Source: Buddleja alternifolia (taxonomy: Eukaryota > Streptophyta > Magnoliopsida > Lamiales > Scrophulariaceae). From it: DNA of 64,000 bases. A program made the position numbers and the translations under genes. Below are positions 32,936-44,659 of this stretch, piece after piece (the stretch's first letter is position 1; each line of letters opens with the position of its first letter). The notes under the pieces were generated by a model, which was given only the letters and a program-made list of their open reading frames with translations, made no database searches and had not been told where the DNA came from. The stretch is taken from contig WHWC01000137.1 in the NCBI GenBank assembly GCA_019426215.1, positions 1-64,000 of the forward strand. The letters are read 5' to 3'.

Positions 32936-34357
32936 ATGGCAGGAATCACCTCCACTGCCTCTGAAATTAATGATAAGTCGGAACCTATCTCCGGTTCAAC
33001 CGGATTTGACAACTCTTTTCAACTCACAGTAGAAAAATTGAATGGGAGAAACTACCGGGAATGGGCTCAATCCATTAAACTCATAGTTGATGGAAAAGGT
33101 AAATTGGGTTACCTCACCGGAGAAACAAAGAAACCTTCTTCCACCGACACCACTTCGCTGAAAAAATGGAGGTCTGAAAACTCCATGGTCACGGCATGGC
33201 TTGTCAATTCCATGATGCCCACCATTGGAAAAACCTACCTCTTCCTTCCTACGGCGAAAGACGTATGGGATGCTGTCCGAGAAACATATTCGGACGCTGA
33301 AAATGCTTCACAAATTTTCGAAATCAAAACCCGTTTATGGCAGATGAAACAGGGAGCAAAAACAGTCACCGAATACTACATGGAGATGATGGCGCTATGG
33401 CAGGAGCTCGATTTAAGTCAGGAAGAGGAATGGGAGTGCCCGAACGACAGTTCGCGATACAAAAAACGGGTGGAGAACGAACGGGTCTTTGAATTTTTGG
33501 CCGGGCTCCACCGCGACCTTGACGACGTACGCGGGCGGATTCTCGGTCGCCACCCGCTTCCAACAATTCAAGAAGTCTTTGCTGAAATCAGGCGTGAAGA
33601 AGTGAGGCGACTGGTGATGCTCTCGGACAGAGATGGGCAAATCGCTGAGAAGGAGATTTCTGCCCTAGCTTCACACGGTCCAATTAATAGCAGGTTTCAA
33701 GGTGGGTCAAACCGGTCAAATAGTCAAAGTAGGCCAAATTTTCAGATAAGTTCAAATGTGCAGAATGGGCCAAATTTTCAAAGTGGGTCAAGCCTAAAAC
33801 AGCAAAAAGAGCGACCTTGGTGTGAAAAATGTAATAAAACAGGCCATACAATAGATATTTGTTGGGAGATTTATGGAAAACCGGTTGACTGGAAACCTAG
33901 GCAAAATAAGAATCGCGGGTATCAAGCTACTTCTAATCAAAGTGAGAAGAATCAGGGGGGGAAAAATACACCATCAAGTGGAGGCTTTAATCCAGAACAG
34001 TTAGAGAAGCTATATGCATTATTTTCTACCTTTCAGGCATCGGGTCAGTCCTCTGATACTCCTTCTGTGTCATTAGCTCAAAGAGGTAATTTCTTAAAAG
34101 CACTTAATACGAAATCTCGAGTTAATTCTCCGTGGATTATTGATTCTGGTGCGTCAGATCATATGACTGATGACTATCATTTGTTTACCACTTACTCACC
34201 TTGTGCTGGCAATTTAAAAGTTAAAATTGCAGATGGATCACTTTCGTCGGTAGCAGGAAAAGGGAGTATACGTATTTCTAATTCAATTACCCTTGATTCT
34301 ATTCTTCACGTTCCCAAATTATCTTGTAACCTGTTGTCCATTCCATTAGTCAATTGA
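32936..34357 (+). CDS. Copia Gag plus start of protease (first half of polyprotein)
   Basis: 473 codons from the first ATG after the primer-binding site. Gag spans about residues 25-260: FQLTVEKLNGRNYREWAQ, KKWRSENSMVTAWLVNSM, IFEIKTRLWQMKQG. A CCHC zinc knuckle lies at about residues 299-312 (CEKCNKTGHTIDIC). The protease active site DSGASDHMT is at about residue 402. The frame stops at 34355-34357 inside the protease. Just upstream lies a 5-bp tandem duplication (ccattccatt, about 34338-34347). Downstream codons of the same protein continue in another frame from 34354. Gag assembles particles; the full polyprotein would be cleaved by its own protease. The break is best read as a recent mutation. 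Confidence 0.93.
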   Translation: MAGITSTASEINDKSEPISGSTGFDNSFQLTVEKLNGRNYREWAQSIKLIVDGKGKLGYLTGETKKPSSTDTTSLKKWRSENSMVTAWLVNSMMPTIGKTYLFLPTAKDVWDAVRETYSDAENASQIFEIKTRLWQMKQGAKTVTEYYMEMMALWQELDLSQEEEWECPNDSSRYKKRVENERVFEFLAGLHRDLDDVRGRILGRHPLPTIQEVFAEIRREEVRRLVMLSDRDGQIAEKEISALASHGPINSRFQGGSNRSNSQSRPNFQISSNVQNGPNFQSGSSLKQQKERPWCEKCNKTGHTIDICWEIYGKPVDWKPRQNKNRGYQATSNQSEKNQGGKNTPSSGGFNPEQLEKLYALFSTFQASGQSSDTPSVSLAQRGNFLKALNTKSRVNSPWIIDSGASDHMTDDYHLFTTYSPCAGNLKVKIADGSLSSVAGKGSIRISNSITLDSILHVPKLSCNLLSIPLVN

Positions 34358-37300
34358 CTAAACACTCAAACTGCTCTGCTAAATTTCTCTCCTCTCATTG
34401 TGTTTTTCAGGATCTATCATCGGGGAAGACGATTGGCAGTGCTAAGGAGTGTGAGGGACTCTACTATTTTGAGGGGGCTAGTGTAAGTGACCATTGTCAC
34501 AACGTTATTTCTGGTTCCGTTGCTGAGTGTAGTGAACTTATGTTATGGCATTCTAGAATGGGTCATCCCAACTTTGAGTACTTAAAACGATTGTTTCCTT
34601 TTATTTGCTCGAATAAAAAACAATTTGATTTTCAGTGTGAAGTCTGTGAGCTTGCTAAACACCATCGCACCTCTTTTCCTAAATCAACGTATAAACCATC
34701 TCTACCTTTTTCTATGATTCATAGTGATGTTTGGGGTCCATCACGAACTCCCAACAGAACTCATGCAAAATGGTTTGTTACCTTTATTGATGACCATACT
34801 CGTATTTGTTGGGTTTACTTGTTACGTGATAAAACTGAAATTCGCTCCATATTTGTTAACTTCCATCGTATGATTCAAACTCAGTTTAACACAAAGATTC
34901 AAATTCTTCGTACTGATAATGGCACTGAATATTTCAATCACATGTTAAGTGCGTATCTCCACGAACATGGCATTATTCATCAAAGCTCGTGTGTTGATAC
35001 TCCTCAACAAAACGGGATTGCAGAAAGAAAAAACAGACATATCCTGGACGTTGCTCGTGCCTTGCTTTTTACCACTCATATGCCCAAACATTTTTGGGGA
35101 GATGCTATTTTAACTGCAACATACCTCATTAATAGAATGCCAAACCGGGTCTTATCTTTTGCCACACCTTTGCAAAAGTTACAAGACTCCTTCCCTACCT
35201 CCCGCCTATACTCCATTCTTCCGCTAAAAATTTTCGGGTGCACAGCCTTTGTTCATGCCCATCATCGCACAAAACTTGACCCTAGGGCTGTTAAATGCGT
35301 GTTCCTTGGTTATTCACCCACTCAAAAAGGATACAAGTGCTATGACCCCATCACTCGCAAGGTGTATGTCAGTCTTGATGTTACCTTCTTCGAGACAACA
35401 CCATACTTCCAAAAGACCTCGCATCAGGGGGAGATTTCCAATGAAGCTCGTTCTTTGGAGTTTGAGTTTCTCATTTCTGGGTCACCACCACAAATTACCA
35501 CCACTGAGTCATCTGCACTTTTACCAAACTTGAATTTAGGGGGAGATACGGGAAATCAAAAGGGTAAAGAAATATTGGTATATTCCAGGAGACCAAGGTT
35601 ACCAGAGAACCTCACACCCACGGCACAACAAGAGTCAGAACCGGTGATAGACTCAAATAACTCTGAAAATACTCAGGTGATCGACTCTGAACCTTGTGAT
35701 CTAGATTTACCTATTGCTCTCAGGAAACAATCTCGTTCTTGCACGTTACATCCTATTTCAAAATTTGTCTCATACAGTAACTTGTCTACTAGATATCGTG
35801 CTTTCACCTCTAATCTTGACAGGATCCAAATCCCGAGAAATATTCAAGAAGCTCTTGAAATTCCTGAGTGGAAAGCAACAGTTATGGAAGAAATGAGGGC
35901 TTTGGAAAAGAACGAAACGTGGGATGTGACGAAGTTACCCTATGGGAAGAGAACCGTTGGCTGCAAATGGGTATTTACAGTGAAGTACAGAGCTGATGGG
36001 ATAGTTGAACGATATAAAGCCCGCCTTGTGGCAAAAGGGTTTACACAAACCTACGGCATCGACTACACAGAGACATTTGCACCGGTGGCAAAGCTAAACA
36101 CTGTTCGGGTCCTTCTATCTTTAGTTGTGAACTTAGACTGGCCACTTCATCAGTTTGACATCAAAAACGCCTTTCTCAACGGTGAGTTAGAAGAAGAGGT
36201 TTACATGACCTTCCCTCCAGGTTTTCGTAAAACAAGTGAAGAAAATAAAGTGTGCAAGCTCAAAAAATCTTTATACGGTCTAAAACAATCCCCGAGAGCT
36301 TGGTTTGACAGATTTGCTAGGGTGATAAAAGGCCAAGGATATCAGCAAGGGCAATCTGATCATACAATGTTTTTCAAGAAATCTGGAGAACGAAGAAGGA
36401 CTCTCTTAATTGTATATGTGGACGACATTATCTTAACAGGAGACGATACATCTGAGATCGAAAGGCTAAAAGGGGTCCTAGCTGCTGAATTTGAGGTAAA
36501 AGATTTAGGTCAAATGAAGTATTTCTTGGGCATGGAAATTGCTAGATCAAGCAAAGGCATCAGTGTTTCCCAGCGAAAATATGTTATTGATCTTTTAAAC
36601 GAAACAGGGATGTTGGGATGCAAACCAAGTGACACTCCAATTGAAGCGGGAAAACGACCTACTAATGATGGAAAGGATGTAGATAAGGAGAGATACCAGC
36701 GATTAGTAGGAAAACTGATTTATCTATCACACACTAGACCCGACATTACCTTCGCCGTGAGTGTAGCAAGCCAGCACATGCAATCACCAAAGGAGGTCCA
36801 CTTAGAAGCTGTTTACAAGATCCTCAGATATCTTAAGGGTTCTCCAGGGAAGGGGCTATTCTTTAAGAAATACGAAAGAAGAGAAATTGAGATCTTTACA
36901 GATGCAGATTGGGCGGGGTCAGTTGATGATAGAAAATCTACTACTGGATACTGCACTTTCGTATGGGGTAATCTAGTCACATGGAGAAGCAAGAAACAGA
37001 ATGTGGTAGCTCGGAGTAGTGCTGAAGCTGAGTTCAGAGCTTTAGCACAAGGAATTTGTGAGGGATTGTGGTTGAAGAAACTTTTGGAAGAAGTACATGT
37101 TATTGTTCACTTGCCTATCAAACTATACTGTGATAACAAGGCAGCGATCAGGATTTCTCTTAATCCGGTCCAACATGATAGGACCAAACACATCGAAGTG
37201 GATAGACACTTTATCAAAGAGAAGATTGAGGATGGGATAATTTGTATGACATATGTTCCTACAAAAGATCAAACGGCTGACATCTTTACCAAAGGACTAC

Positions 37301-37365
37301 CCCGACAAAGCTTTGAAGATCTCATTAGCAAGTTGGACATGATTAACATCTATGATCCAACTTGA
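34354..37365 (+). CDS. Copia integrase-reverse transcriptase-RNase H (second half of polyprotein)
   Basis: 1003 codons open, entered from the gag frame; it begins at TTG, so it is not an independent gene. Order: end of protease; gag-pre-integrase zinc motif (WHSRMGH, CEVCELAKHH); integrase core with IHSDVWGP, RTDNGTEY and QQNGIAERK (the DDE triad); reverse transcriptase with VKYRADGIVERYKARLVAK, HQFDIKNAFLNG and catalytic YVDDIILTGDD (about residue 688); RNase H with FTDADWAG and SSAEAEFRAL; ends IYDPT. No internal stop. It would copy and integrate the element but is cut off from its start by the frameshift. It could be a source of related copies if ribosomes slip, which I consider unlikely. 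Confidence 0.93.
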   Translation: MTKHSNCSAKFLSSHCVFQDLSSGKTIGSAKECEGLYYFEGASVSDHCHNVISGSVAECSELMLWHSRMGHPNFEYLKRLFPFICSNKKQFDFQCEVCELAKHHRTSFPKSTYKPSLPFSMIHSDVWGPSRTPNRTHAKWFVTFIDDHTRICWVYLLRDKTEIRSIFVNFHRMIQTQFNTKIQILRTDNGTEYFNHMLSAYLHEHGIIHQSSCVDTPQQNGIAERKNRHILDVARALLFTTHMPKHFWGDAILTATYLINRMPNRVLSFATPLQKLQDSFPTSRLYSILPLKIFGCTAFVHAHHRTKLDPRAVKCVFLGYSPTQKGYKCYDPITRKVYVSLDVTFFETTPYFQKTSHQGEISNEARSLEFEFLISGSPPQITTTESSALLPNLNLGGDTGNQKGKEILVYSRRPRLPENLTPTAQQESEPVIDSNNSENTQVIDSEPCDLDLPIALRKQSRSCTLHPISKFVSYSNLSTRYRAFTSNLDRIQIPRNIQEALEIPEWKATVMEEMRALEKNETWDVTKLPYGKRTVGCKWVFTVKYRADGIVERYKARLVAKGFTQTYGIDYTETFAPVAKLNTVRVLLSLVVNLDWPLHQFDIKNAFLNGELEEEVYMTFPPGFRKTSEENKVCKLKKSLYGLKQSPRAWFDRFARVIKGQGYQQGQSDHTMFFKKSGERRRTLLIVYVDDIILTGDDTSEIERLKGVLAAEFEVKDLGQMKYFLGMEIARSSKGISVSQRKYVIDLLNETGMLGCKPSDTPIEAGKRPTNDGKDVDKERYQRLVGKLIYLSHTRPDITFAVSVASQHMQSPKEVHLEAVYKILRYLKGSPGKGLFFKKYERREIEIFTDADWAGSVDDRKSTTGYCTFVWGNLVTWRSKKQNVVARSSAEAEFRALAQGICEGLWLKKLLEEVHVIVHLPIKLYCDNKAAIRISLNPVQHDRTKHIEVDRHFIKEKIEDGIICMTYVPTKDQTADIFTKGLPRQSFEDLISKLDMINIYDPT

Positions 37366-37372
37366 GGGGGAG

Positions 37373-37631
37373 TGTTGGAAATTGCTAGAATTAAGGAGGA
37401 AATATTCTTCTTGATTTCCTCCTGATTTATTTCCTTTTTTTTCTGATTTGTAGCTAATTTGTAGAGATTATGTTCCCTGCCATATTTAGCCTCTTTTATT
37501 CCCTTTATATATGTAATGATGTACAGTGGAAAAGATACAACAAAAAAAACACAAAAACATTCCCGTGGACGTAGGTCTTATGACTGAACCACGTAAAACT
37601 CTCGCCTTATTTTCTTCCTTTCTTTTCTATA
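37373..37631 (+). repeat. 3' LTR of the young Copia element
   Basis: 259 bp, one difference from the 5' LTR by eye. Confidence 0.95.
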
Positions 37632-37636
37632 CACTT

Positions 37637-39842
37637 GCTGACTTTTAAATTCATTGTGGACCCATGAATATTAGCTTCAGTTAGACGACAGAAACTTCAT
37701 CTCTGATGTTAAGGAGTAATTACTCCGTCAAGTTATATATAAAGAGAGTTGTGAAACTCTCCAACAAACTAGTGAGAATTTGGAGACCGAATTCTTCGAA
37801 GGGGAGGACGTGACGCCCCGCATTTTTAAGAGGTATATTTGATTATCTACACTTGTATTAATTTTGATTCGAAGAGTTGAGTAAACCTAAGTTAGAGTCG
37901 TATTCATATAAGTAGAGTACACCTACACTCAAGTCCCAAGATATTGAATTATTGAGGACCATCATTACAGTAATATGGGCTGCAATTGAAGATGATTCAA
38001 TATTCAAGGATTGGATTAATTTTATGATTTAAGTACTTAATTGTAAATCACATAAGGTTCAGGGGTGGAATTGAAGACTAAAAAGGTACGAGGATCAACT
38101 TGTAATTTCTGAAAATAAAAAGTAAGCACTGGTCGGATCGAGAGTAGAGAGACACGTTTCCATCCAATTCTCTTAGAAAGAGCCACCTAATTCATTTTCT
38201 CACCCATCTTCTCTCCTCCTTTTCTTTTCCTTTCTTTCTTTAAGTTAATTGTCAGTTAAGTACATCGTTCATTAATTCCTTTTCTTTCTTTAAGTTAATT
38301 GTTAATTAAGTAGGTAACACCAGATTAGAAGTCATTGATGGTGAACCTTGAGTATAATGAGGACATTCTGAAAGTTTGACTAATTCACTTTTATTTACTT
38401 TAGTCAATATTTAATTGAGATAATTACACTCACACCCCTCAATGATGGGTAATTGGGATAATTCACTTTCATATATATATATATATATGAAAGGAAGTTG
38501 TGCTTTTCCCTCCAAAAACCAACTCCACTCTTTTCATTCCCTCCAAAATAAGTTCAGCTACAATTTGGTCAAATGTGAAGGGTCAGATTTAATGGTCAAA
38601 CTTGTCTTTTCCATTCATAATTAGCGATGTGACTAGTTTTGTGAAGTTAAATTGAGTTATGGGACTATTTTAGTCATTTTAAAAGGTTTCGGACTAAAAT
38701 TGTTTTTGGCATGAGTTATCGGACTAAAATTGTATTTTTCTCTTTAATTAATAGTAAAGTGAGTTGTTATCCATTTCTTAATTATTTTGCTAACTATGCG
38801 CTGTGTCTTAATGTTTAGTGCATTAATTCATACGTAATTCATTATTTAGCCCTTCGTTAATTTGTTAATTAGTTTCTATTACTTGTTTGTTCTAATTATG
38901 CAGAGATTGATTGAGGAACCAATTTGGACCAGTAGTTCTAAGACCAAGTCACCATTTATAAAATATATGGCAATTTATATAGTTAAGTTAGGGAAACAAG
39001 TTTAGGAATTTACTTCACTTCCTGAGAGCTAATGCGAATGAGTTACTTCCCAATTAGTATCCTTGAAGAACTAATAGTGGTTTTAGACGTATTGCTTGTA
39101 TTACTATATGCTAATATCTCTTTCCCAAAAAGTGTTCTTATATGTCCACTATTTATTGATAATATAAACTTTAATGGTTTGTCGGTTTCAATAAATTAAT
39201 GAGGTCTACTTAGGAATGGGATTACGAGAAATACTAAATTTGATGAGTTAGAATATAAAATTGCTAGTCAAATGCTGCTATAATCCGATACTTGACTGAA
39301 ATAATTTATATTTTGTATAAGTAAACAAAACATGTGATCTTGTATATAATACATATTCCATTTACTGTAATCAAAATGAATGCATATAGTAGTTATATTT
39401 GGATAAACATATCTGCACGTATATGATATTGGTATTCATCCTTAGGTTCACTTGGCTATCATGTCAACATCTTTAAATGGATTTGGACTCACGGGATTGA
39501 ATAAAGGATTAGTTGCATATATGTGGCACCTCTCTCTCTAGTGTGAGTGTTTTGTTTATTAATTTATTTTATTTTTGTCATATTTAGTGTCACTGTCATT
39601 CATATGTAACGACCCACTATTTAAATATCAATACTTTACTAAAAGTATTTTTCCGTCTAATGATTTACGCTCAAGTGATGTATTTGTTTCGGATGAGGGC
39701 AATTAAGTTAGAATATTAGGGCGAGGCCACAAGTTAATTTATTAGAATTAGGGCCGAATAGTAAATAAGATCCGTCTAAGGACACAACAGAAGCCTTATT
39801 GAAACTTTTGGGTCAAAGGAAAATTAGTTCCAACAAGGGACT
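37637..39842. other. Non-coding 2.2 kb; possible Gypsy 3' end and LTR start
   Basis: At 37799-37815, gaaggggaggacg followed by tgacgcccc looks like a polypurine tract plus LTR start of the chromovirus type, and a similar TGTAACGACCC lies at 39606. I could not pair either with a second copy. An (AT)n run is at 38472-38489, followed by two copies of ggactaaaattgt (about 38690-38740). No gene is recognised. Confidence 0.4.
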
Positions 39843-40922
39843 TGTTGGACAAAACTTCACCAAAGTATCAAATGCTAACAATCGAACAGATGATTATATC
39901 GAGGCGAGGGAAAACGCTCTATCCTTAATGCTAAATTGCCCGCCTAGGTGGTACGGATTATTGCAACAAACGTTCCAAGATACAACGATATACGTTCTAA
40001 ATTCGAAACCACTTCAGATACTAGAACCGAACGAACTTGCACTACTTAGAACTTTTGAGAGAGAGGATGAGAGGAATGAAAAGCTGAATTGCTTTTGGTG
40101 TGATTTCCATTCAGTTGGATGGGGCCTATTTATAGGCTTGAAAATCCGACCAAGTAAATACGAGAATTAAATTAGAAATCTGTTACTACTGCCAACATTC
40201 AAACGTTAGCCAAGCCACATTCGAACGTTGAGCAAAAACGTATTCTATTGTTAACACGGCAAAAGCGTTTCTGACTCAGCATTAAACATGGTCAATGTTT
40301 CGAAATTAAAACCCTCATGTTCGAACGTTAGACCTTCTAGAAGACTAATTCAAAAAGGAACACACGTGGCCAGCATTTGTTCAATCTCAATTTAATGGAT
40401 CAGATTTTCAGTGTGTTGGATAAATTCTTAATGGATCATTTTTTGTGGAATTAAGTTTTGTCCAAAAAACTAATATCTTGCAAGCCCAAGGCCAAGCCCA
40501 ATCCCAGACCCACGACCCATATCTGAACCAAACCCGGTGCCGGTTCAGTTCGGTCCAGTCCGATCAGGGCTGGGGGACGGACGGAGGCGACGGCGTGAGC
40601 GCGTGTGTGGTGAACTGGACCATGGCTAGGTCCTCTCCTCTCACAAAACCCACAAAGATGAGATGACCCCAACCCTTACTCAAACAATTAAAACTTTGAT
40701 CTATTTCCTATGTAGGATATCCCACTTCAAACACCCCATTTTAACACTTAATTTCTCATTCGTTACAAGTTCAATTTGAGAAATTTAAAATGCTAATCTC
40801 ATCTAATCAAAATGCAGATTAATATTATCCAATAATATTTCGTATCATGGATATTTCCGTTCTTCGAATTTCGTATGCAAAAGTCATATTCAACACACTT
40901 TTCATAAACCTATAATCCAACA
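39843..40922 (-). repeat. 3' LTR (left) of the decayed Copia element
   Basis: Complete LTR, 1080 bp. A TATA-like tatttataggc occurs near 40128-40138. Small frames inside (for example 40445-40666) are not supported as genes. Confidence 0.8.
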
Positions 40923-40935
40923 ATCCCCCACAAGA

Positions 40936-41600
40936 ATGAAATTAATGGAATGCATGATCTCAAGAGGTCAGACGAGAATTGATCACATCAAAAGAGGTAA
41001 CTTTTCGCTTTGACCTTTTCTCAGTGAGATATCATCGGATTTACTACGCTACCCAATGAACATGATATCTTGAATTGGTCAGCCATTCGTGTAAACCCAG
41101 ACAACAATATACACGCGATAAACTTTCAATAGCTTCAGTTTTCACTGTTGGGTCCATTTTAGCCACGAAACTCCTTCTTCGATTCATAAGTGTTTACATT
41201 TTACTCAATGTTGAGGCGGCCTACACCTTACACTTACATAGGTGACTTCCTATTTAAGAGTATCCTGCTATACTCCACTTCATTTAGACAGTATATGAAT
41301 CATTAAAAGTCCAGCTAAACCTTTGCTACAACTTGCAGGTTGCACTTCTTTATCCTAGGCAATGGGTTTATCTCCTAAGTGCCTTACTGGATTTTCACAA
41401 CTTAGTTGTCCCATTGAACTAGGATCTTAGGATCACCAGTCAATATGGTTGGGTTTACGCTGTGTCAATTCTTAATTTGTAGTCTTTAATCCCATTCCTT
41501 TTGATATGAAGTATATTTGATCTCTAGTTAATCCTTTCGTCAAAGGATCTACAATATTCTTTTTTGATTTCACATAATCAATTGAATGAATCCCATTAGA
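40936..41600 (-). other. 3' non-coding part of the decayed Copia element
   Basis: About 0.66 kb between the polypurine tract and the RNase H remnant. No coding sequence is recognised. Confidence 0.55.
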
Positions 41601-44600
41601 GATCAACTACTTAATGGTATTATGCCTACGATAAATATGTCTAGACTTACCATGATACATACTACTATGTGCCCTCTCAATTGCTGACATACAGTCGCAA
41701 CAAATTAAAATATGAGGCACTGGTTTTTCCCAACATGGAATATCTTCTAAGAAATGTTGTGGCCACTCAGCTTCTTCAACAACTTTATCCAAAGCTATGA
41801 ATTTTGATTCCATTTTGGAACGGGCTATGCAAGTTTGCTTAGAAGATTTCGACAACACCGCTCCTCCACCAACGGTAAATATATACCCACTTGTGGATTA
41901 CGAGTCGTTTGTGTCTGATATTCAATTAGTATCGTTGTATCCCTCTGTTACAGCTGGATATCTTGAGTAGTGTAATTCATAATATTTATTATACTTTAAA
42001 TACTTAAGAACTCTAGTTAAAGCATTCCAATGGTCTACACTAGGACTCGTAAACCTACCAAACTTGCTCATAGAATAAGCTAGATCAAGGCGAGTACAGT
42101 TCATGATATACATCAGACTCCCAATGACCCTAGCATATTGTAAATGTGATACGGGTTCGCCATGGTTCTTGCATAGATGAACACTTAAGTCCACTAGAGT
42201 CTTGAATGGTGCACTATCGCTCTGAAGGAACTTTTCCAAAACCGTCCCAATATAATGAGACTGCGATAAGACTAATCCTTCAGAAGTCCTCAGGATTTTA
42301 ATCCCTAATATGACATCTGCAAGTCCCATATCCTTCACGTCAAAGTTCTTCTTTAACATTCCTTTAGTATTCATGATAATTTCATGATTACTACCCATTA
42401 TCAACATGTCATCGACATATAGCACACTATGGCCTATGCGTTATGTGTTTTTCTGACACACACACACCTTTATCACACTCGTTGGTCTGAAACCATTTGA
42501 CAACATCGTGCTATCAAATTTTTCATTCCACTGCTTTGATGCTTGTTTAAGTCCATATAATGACTTCACAAGTTTATATATACTTTCGTCTCCTTTCTAG
42601 GAGCAACATACCCCTCGTGTTTTTTCATGTGTATTTCTTCATCTAATTCTCCTTTCAGAAATGCAGTCTTAACATCCATATGATGTATCTCACGATTATG
42701 CAGCGCGGCAATAGCGATGAATAATCTTATGGATGTTATTCTCGTTACCGGAGAATAAGTATCGAAGAAATCAAGACCCTTCGTTTGTCTGCATCTTTTG
42801 ACTACCAAACGGGTCTTGTACTTATCAATAGTTCCATCAGTCTTATACTTTCACTTCAAAAGCAATTTATAGCCCAAATGCTTACTTTCCTTTGGAAGAT
42901 CAACCAACTCCCAGATATGGTTGTGCAAAATAGAGTCGATTTCATTATTGATAGTCTGTTTCCAGAGTTGAGCATCTGGACTGGACATAGATTCCTTAAT
43001 CGTCCTTGGCTCACCTTCTAATATATATGATACAAAATCAGGACTAAATGATTTTGGAACTCTTGCCGTTTTGCTACGACGTGGTTCTTCATCCTCCGGA
43101 TTAGAACTACTCGTAAACTCATCATGCATTATTTTAAGAGGACCTGGTTCTTTTCTTTCCTTACTTGGAAAGATATTCTTGAAAAACAAAGCATTTTTAG
43201 ATTCCATGATATTACCTTCATGAATCCCTGATATTTCTAAGTTAAGAACCATAAATCGATAGGAGCTACCACTAAGTGCATAACCTATGAATTTGCAGTC
43301 AATAATTTTAGACCCTATCTTTACTTGTTTGGGTTTGGATACTTCTACCTTAGCCAAACACCCCCACACTTTGAGGTACTTGTATGAAGGCTTTTGACCT
43401 TTCCAAAGTTCTTACGGAGTCTCACTCGTAATTTTGTGAAGAATCTTATTGAGAATTTAATTGGCGAAGAGGATTGCGTCCCCCCACAAATTTTGCGGTA
43501 GTCCAAAATTTATGAACATCGCATTCATCATTTCTTTGACAGTGTGATTTTTGCGTTTTGCAACGCCATTCGATTGAGGCGAATATGGTACCGTTGTTTC
43601 ATAAATAATTCCATAGTTGGTACAAAATTCATCAAAAGGCGCTTCTTATTCTCCACCTCTATCACTTCAGATAGCTTTTATCCTTTATTCAAGATGATTT
43701 TCAACTTCAGTTTTGTAATGTGTAAACGCTCCAAGCACTTCGTCTTTACTTCTTAGTAAATACACATAAGAATACTTTGTGCAATCATCTATGAACTTAA
43801 TGAAATACTTTTTTCCACCTCTAGTTTACATAAACTTCAAACCACAGATGTCACTGTGAATAAGTTCTAGAGGTGCAGTGTATCTTTCCACAGAAGGAAA
43901 CAGTTGTTTGACTAGTTTTGCCTCAACCAAAATCTCGCATTTATGTTCATTTTCAATTTTGAAAGTTGGTAATAAGTTCAAGTTAACCAATTTTCGAATA
44001 GTATTATAATTTACATATCCTAGTCTAACATGCCATAAATTGGAATACTCAAGCAAATAAAAGGAATTTTCAATACTTTTATTGCTTACATTTTCAATTA
44101 CAATAGAGTGAATTACATTCATCTTCAAAAAGCCCTGCTCAAGGTAACCTTTTCCAACATAAAATCCTCTCTTTGTTAAAGAAAACCTACCGGCCTCGAA
44201 AACTATCTTGAACCCATTCTTTTACCAAAGCTGAACTGGACACCAAATTCATGCGGATCTTCAAAACATGCAGAACTTCGGTCAATGTGAGATCTTTGCC
44301 TGACGTCATCTTCAGCACCACTTTGCCAATTTCGATCACGGGAGAAGTGACTGAAATTCCTATGAACAGTCTCTATCCATCAGTTAGGGTATAAGAGGAG
44401 AACGCATCTCTATCAAAGCAGATGTGACGAGTATCCCCAGTATCTATGAACCACTCACTCGTGTTGTCCACCAAATTGACTTTGAACACGATGGTAGTGA
44501 GATCAAGATCAGTCAGATCGATCGGCACCTGGTTGTCAGACAGATCACCGATCATCTCGGTGATGCCCTCGACATCATCTTCTGCTAAGTGTACCTTACC

Positions 44601-44640
44601 CTAAACCAGGTTCTGCACCTGGTTCTTTCCTTTGTTCTGG
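41600..44640 (-). pseudogene. Copia pol remnant (protease, integrase, reverse transcriptase, RNase H)
   Basis: In minus-strand order: protease fragment at 44373-44555 (EWFIDTGDTRHICFD, altered after the DTG); gag-pre-integrase at 43826-44128 (LWHVRLGYVNYNTI, LELIHSDICG); integrase end and linker at 42851-43369 (DCKFIGYALSGSSYRF, NEIDSILHNHIWELVDLP); reverse transcriptase at 42566-42808 (IHHMDVKTAFLKGELDEEI) and 41922-42425 (LYVDDMLIMGSN, YVDD intact); RNase H at 41607-41858 ([22 protein letters not shown]). The integrase core between 43369 and 43826 is mostly unreadable. Many stops and frameshifts. No function expected. Confidence 0.87.
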
Positions 44641-44659
44641 TTTTGACCAGAACCCTTCC

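Larger units (their letters stand above)
32620..37636 (+). mobile_element. Young, nearly intact Ty1/Copia retrotransposon
   Basis: Two 259-bp LTRs (32625-32883 and 37373-37631), starting TGTTGGAAATTGC and ending TTCTATA, differ by one base by eye (C/T near 32844 and 37592). They are flanked by the perfect 5-bp duplication CACTT (32620-32624 and 37632-37636). A primer-binding site (tggtaccagagc, 32884-32895) and a polypurine tract (ttgagggggag, 37362-37372) are in place. The polyprotein carries gag, zinc knuckle, protease, integrase, reverse transcriptase and RNase H. All catalytic motifs that I can see are present, but one frameshift splits the reading frame at 34340-34357. LTRs ending in TA rather than CA are uncommon. 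Confidence 0.97.

Noticed and set aside
34338..34357. Programmed frameshift between two halves of the young Copia polyprotein
   Set aside because: The break lies inside protease, not between gag and pol. A 5-bp tandem duplication explains it, and I see no slippery heptamer. Plant Copia elements normally use one frame.
40445..40672. Opposed 73-codon frames in a GC-rich patch
   Set aside because: They lie inside the 3' LTR of the decayed Copia element and overlap completely on opposite strands.
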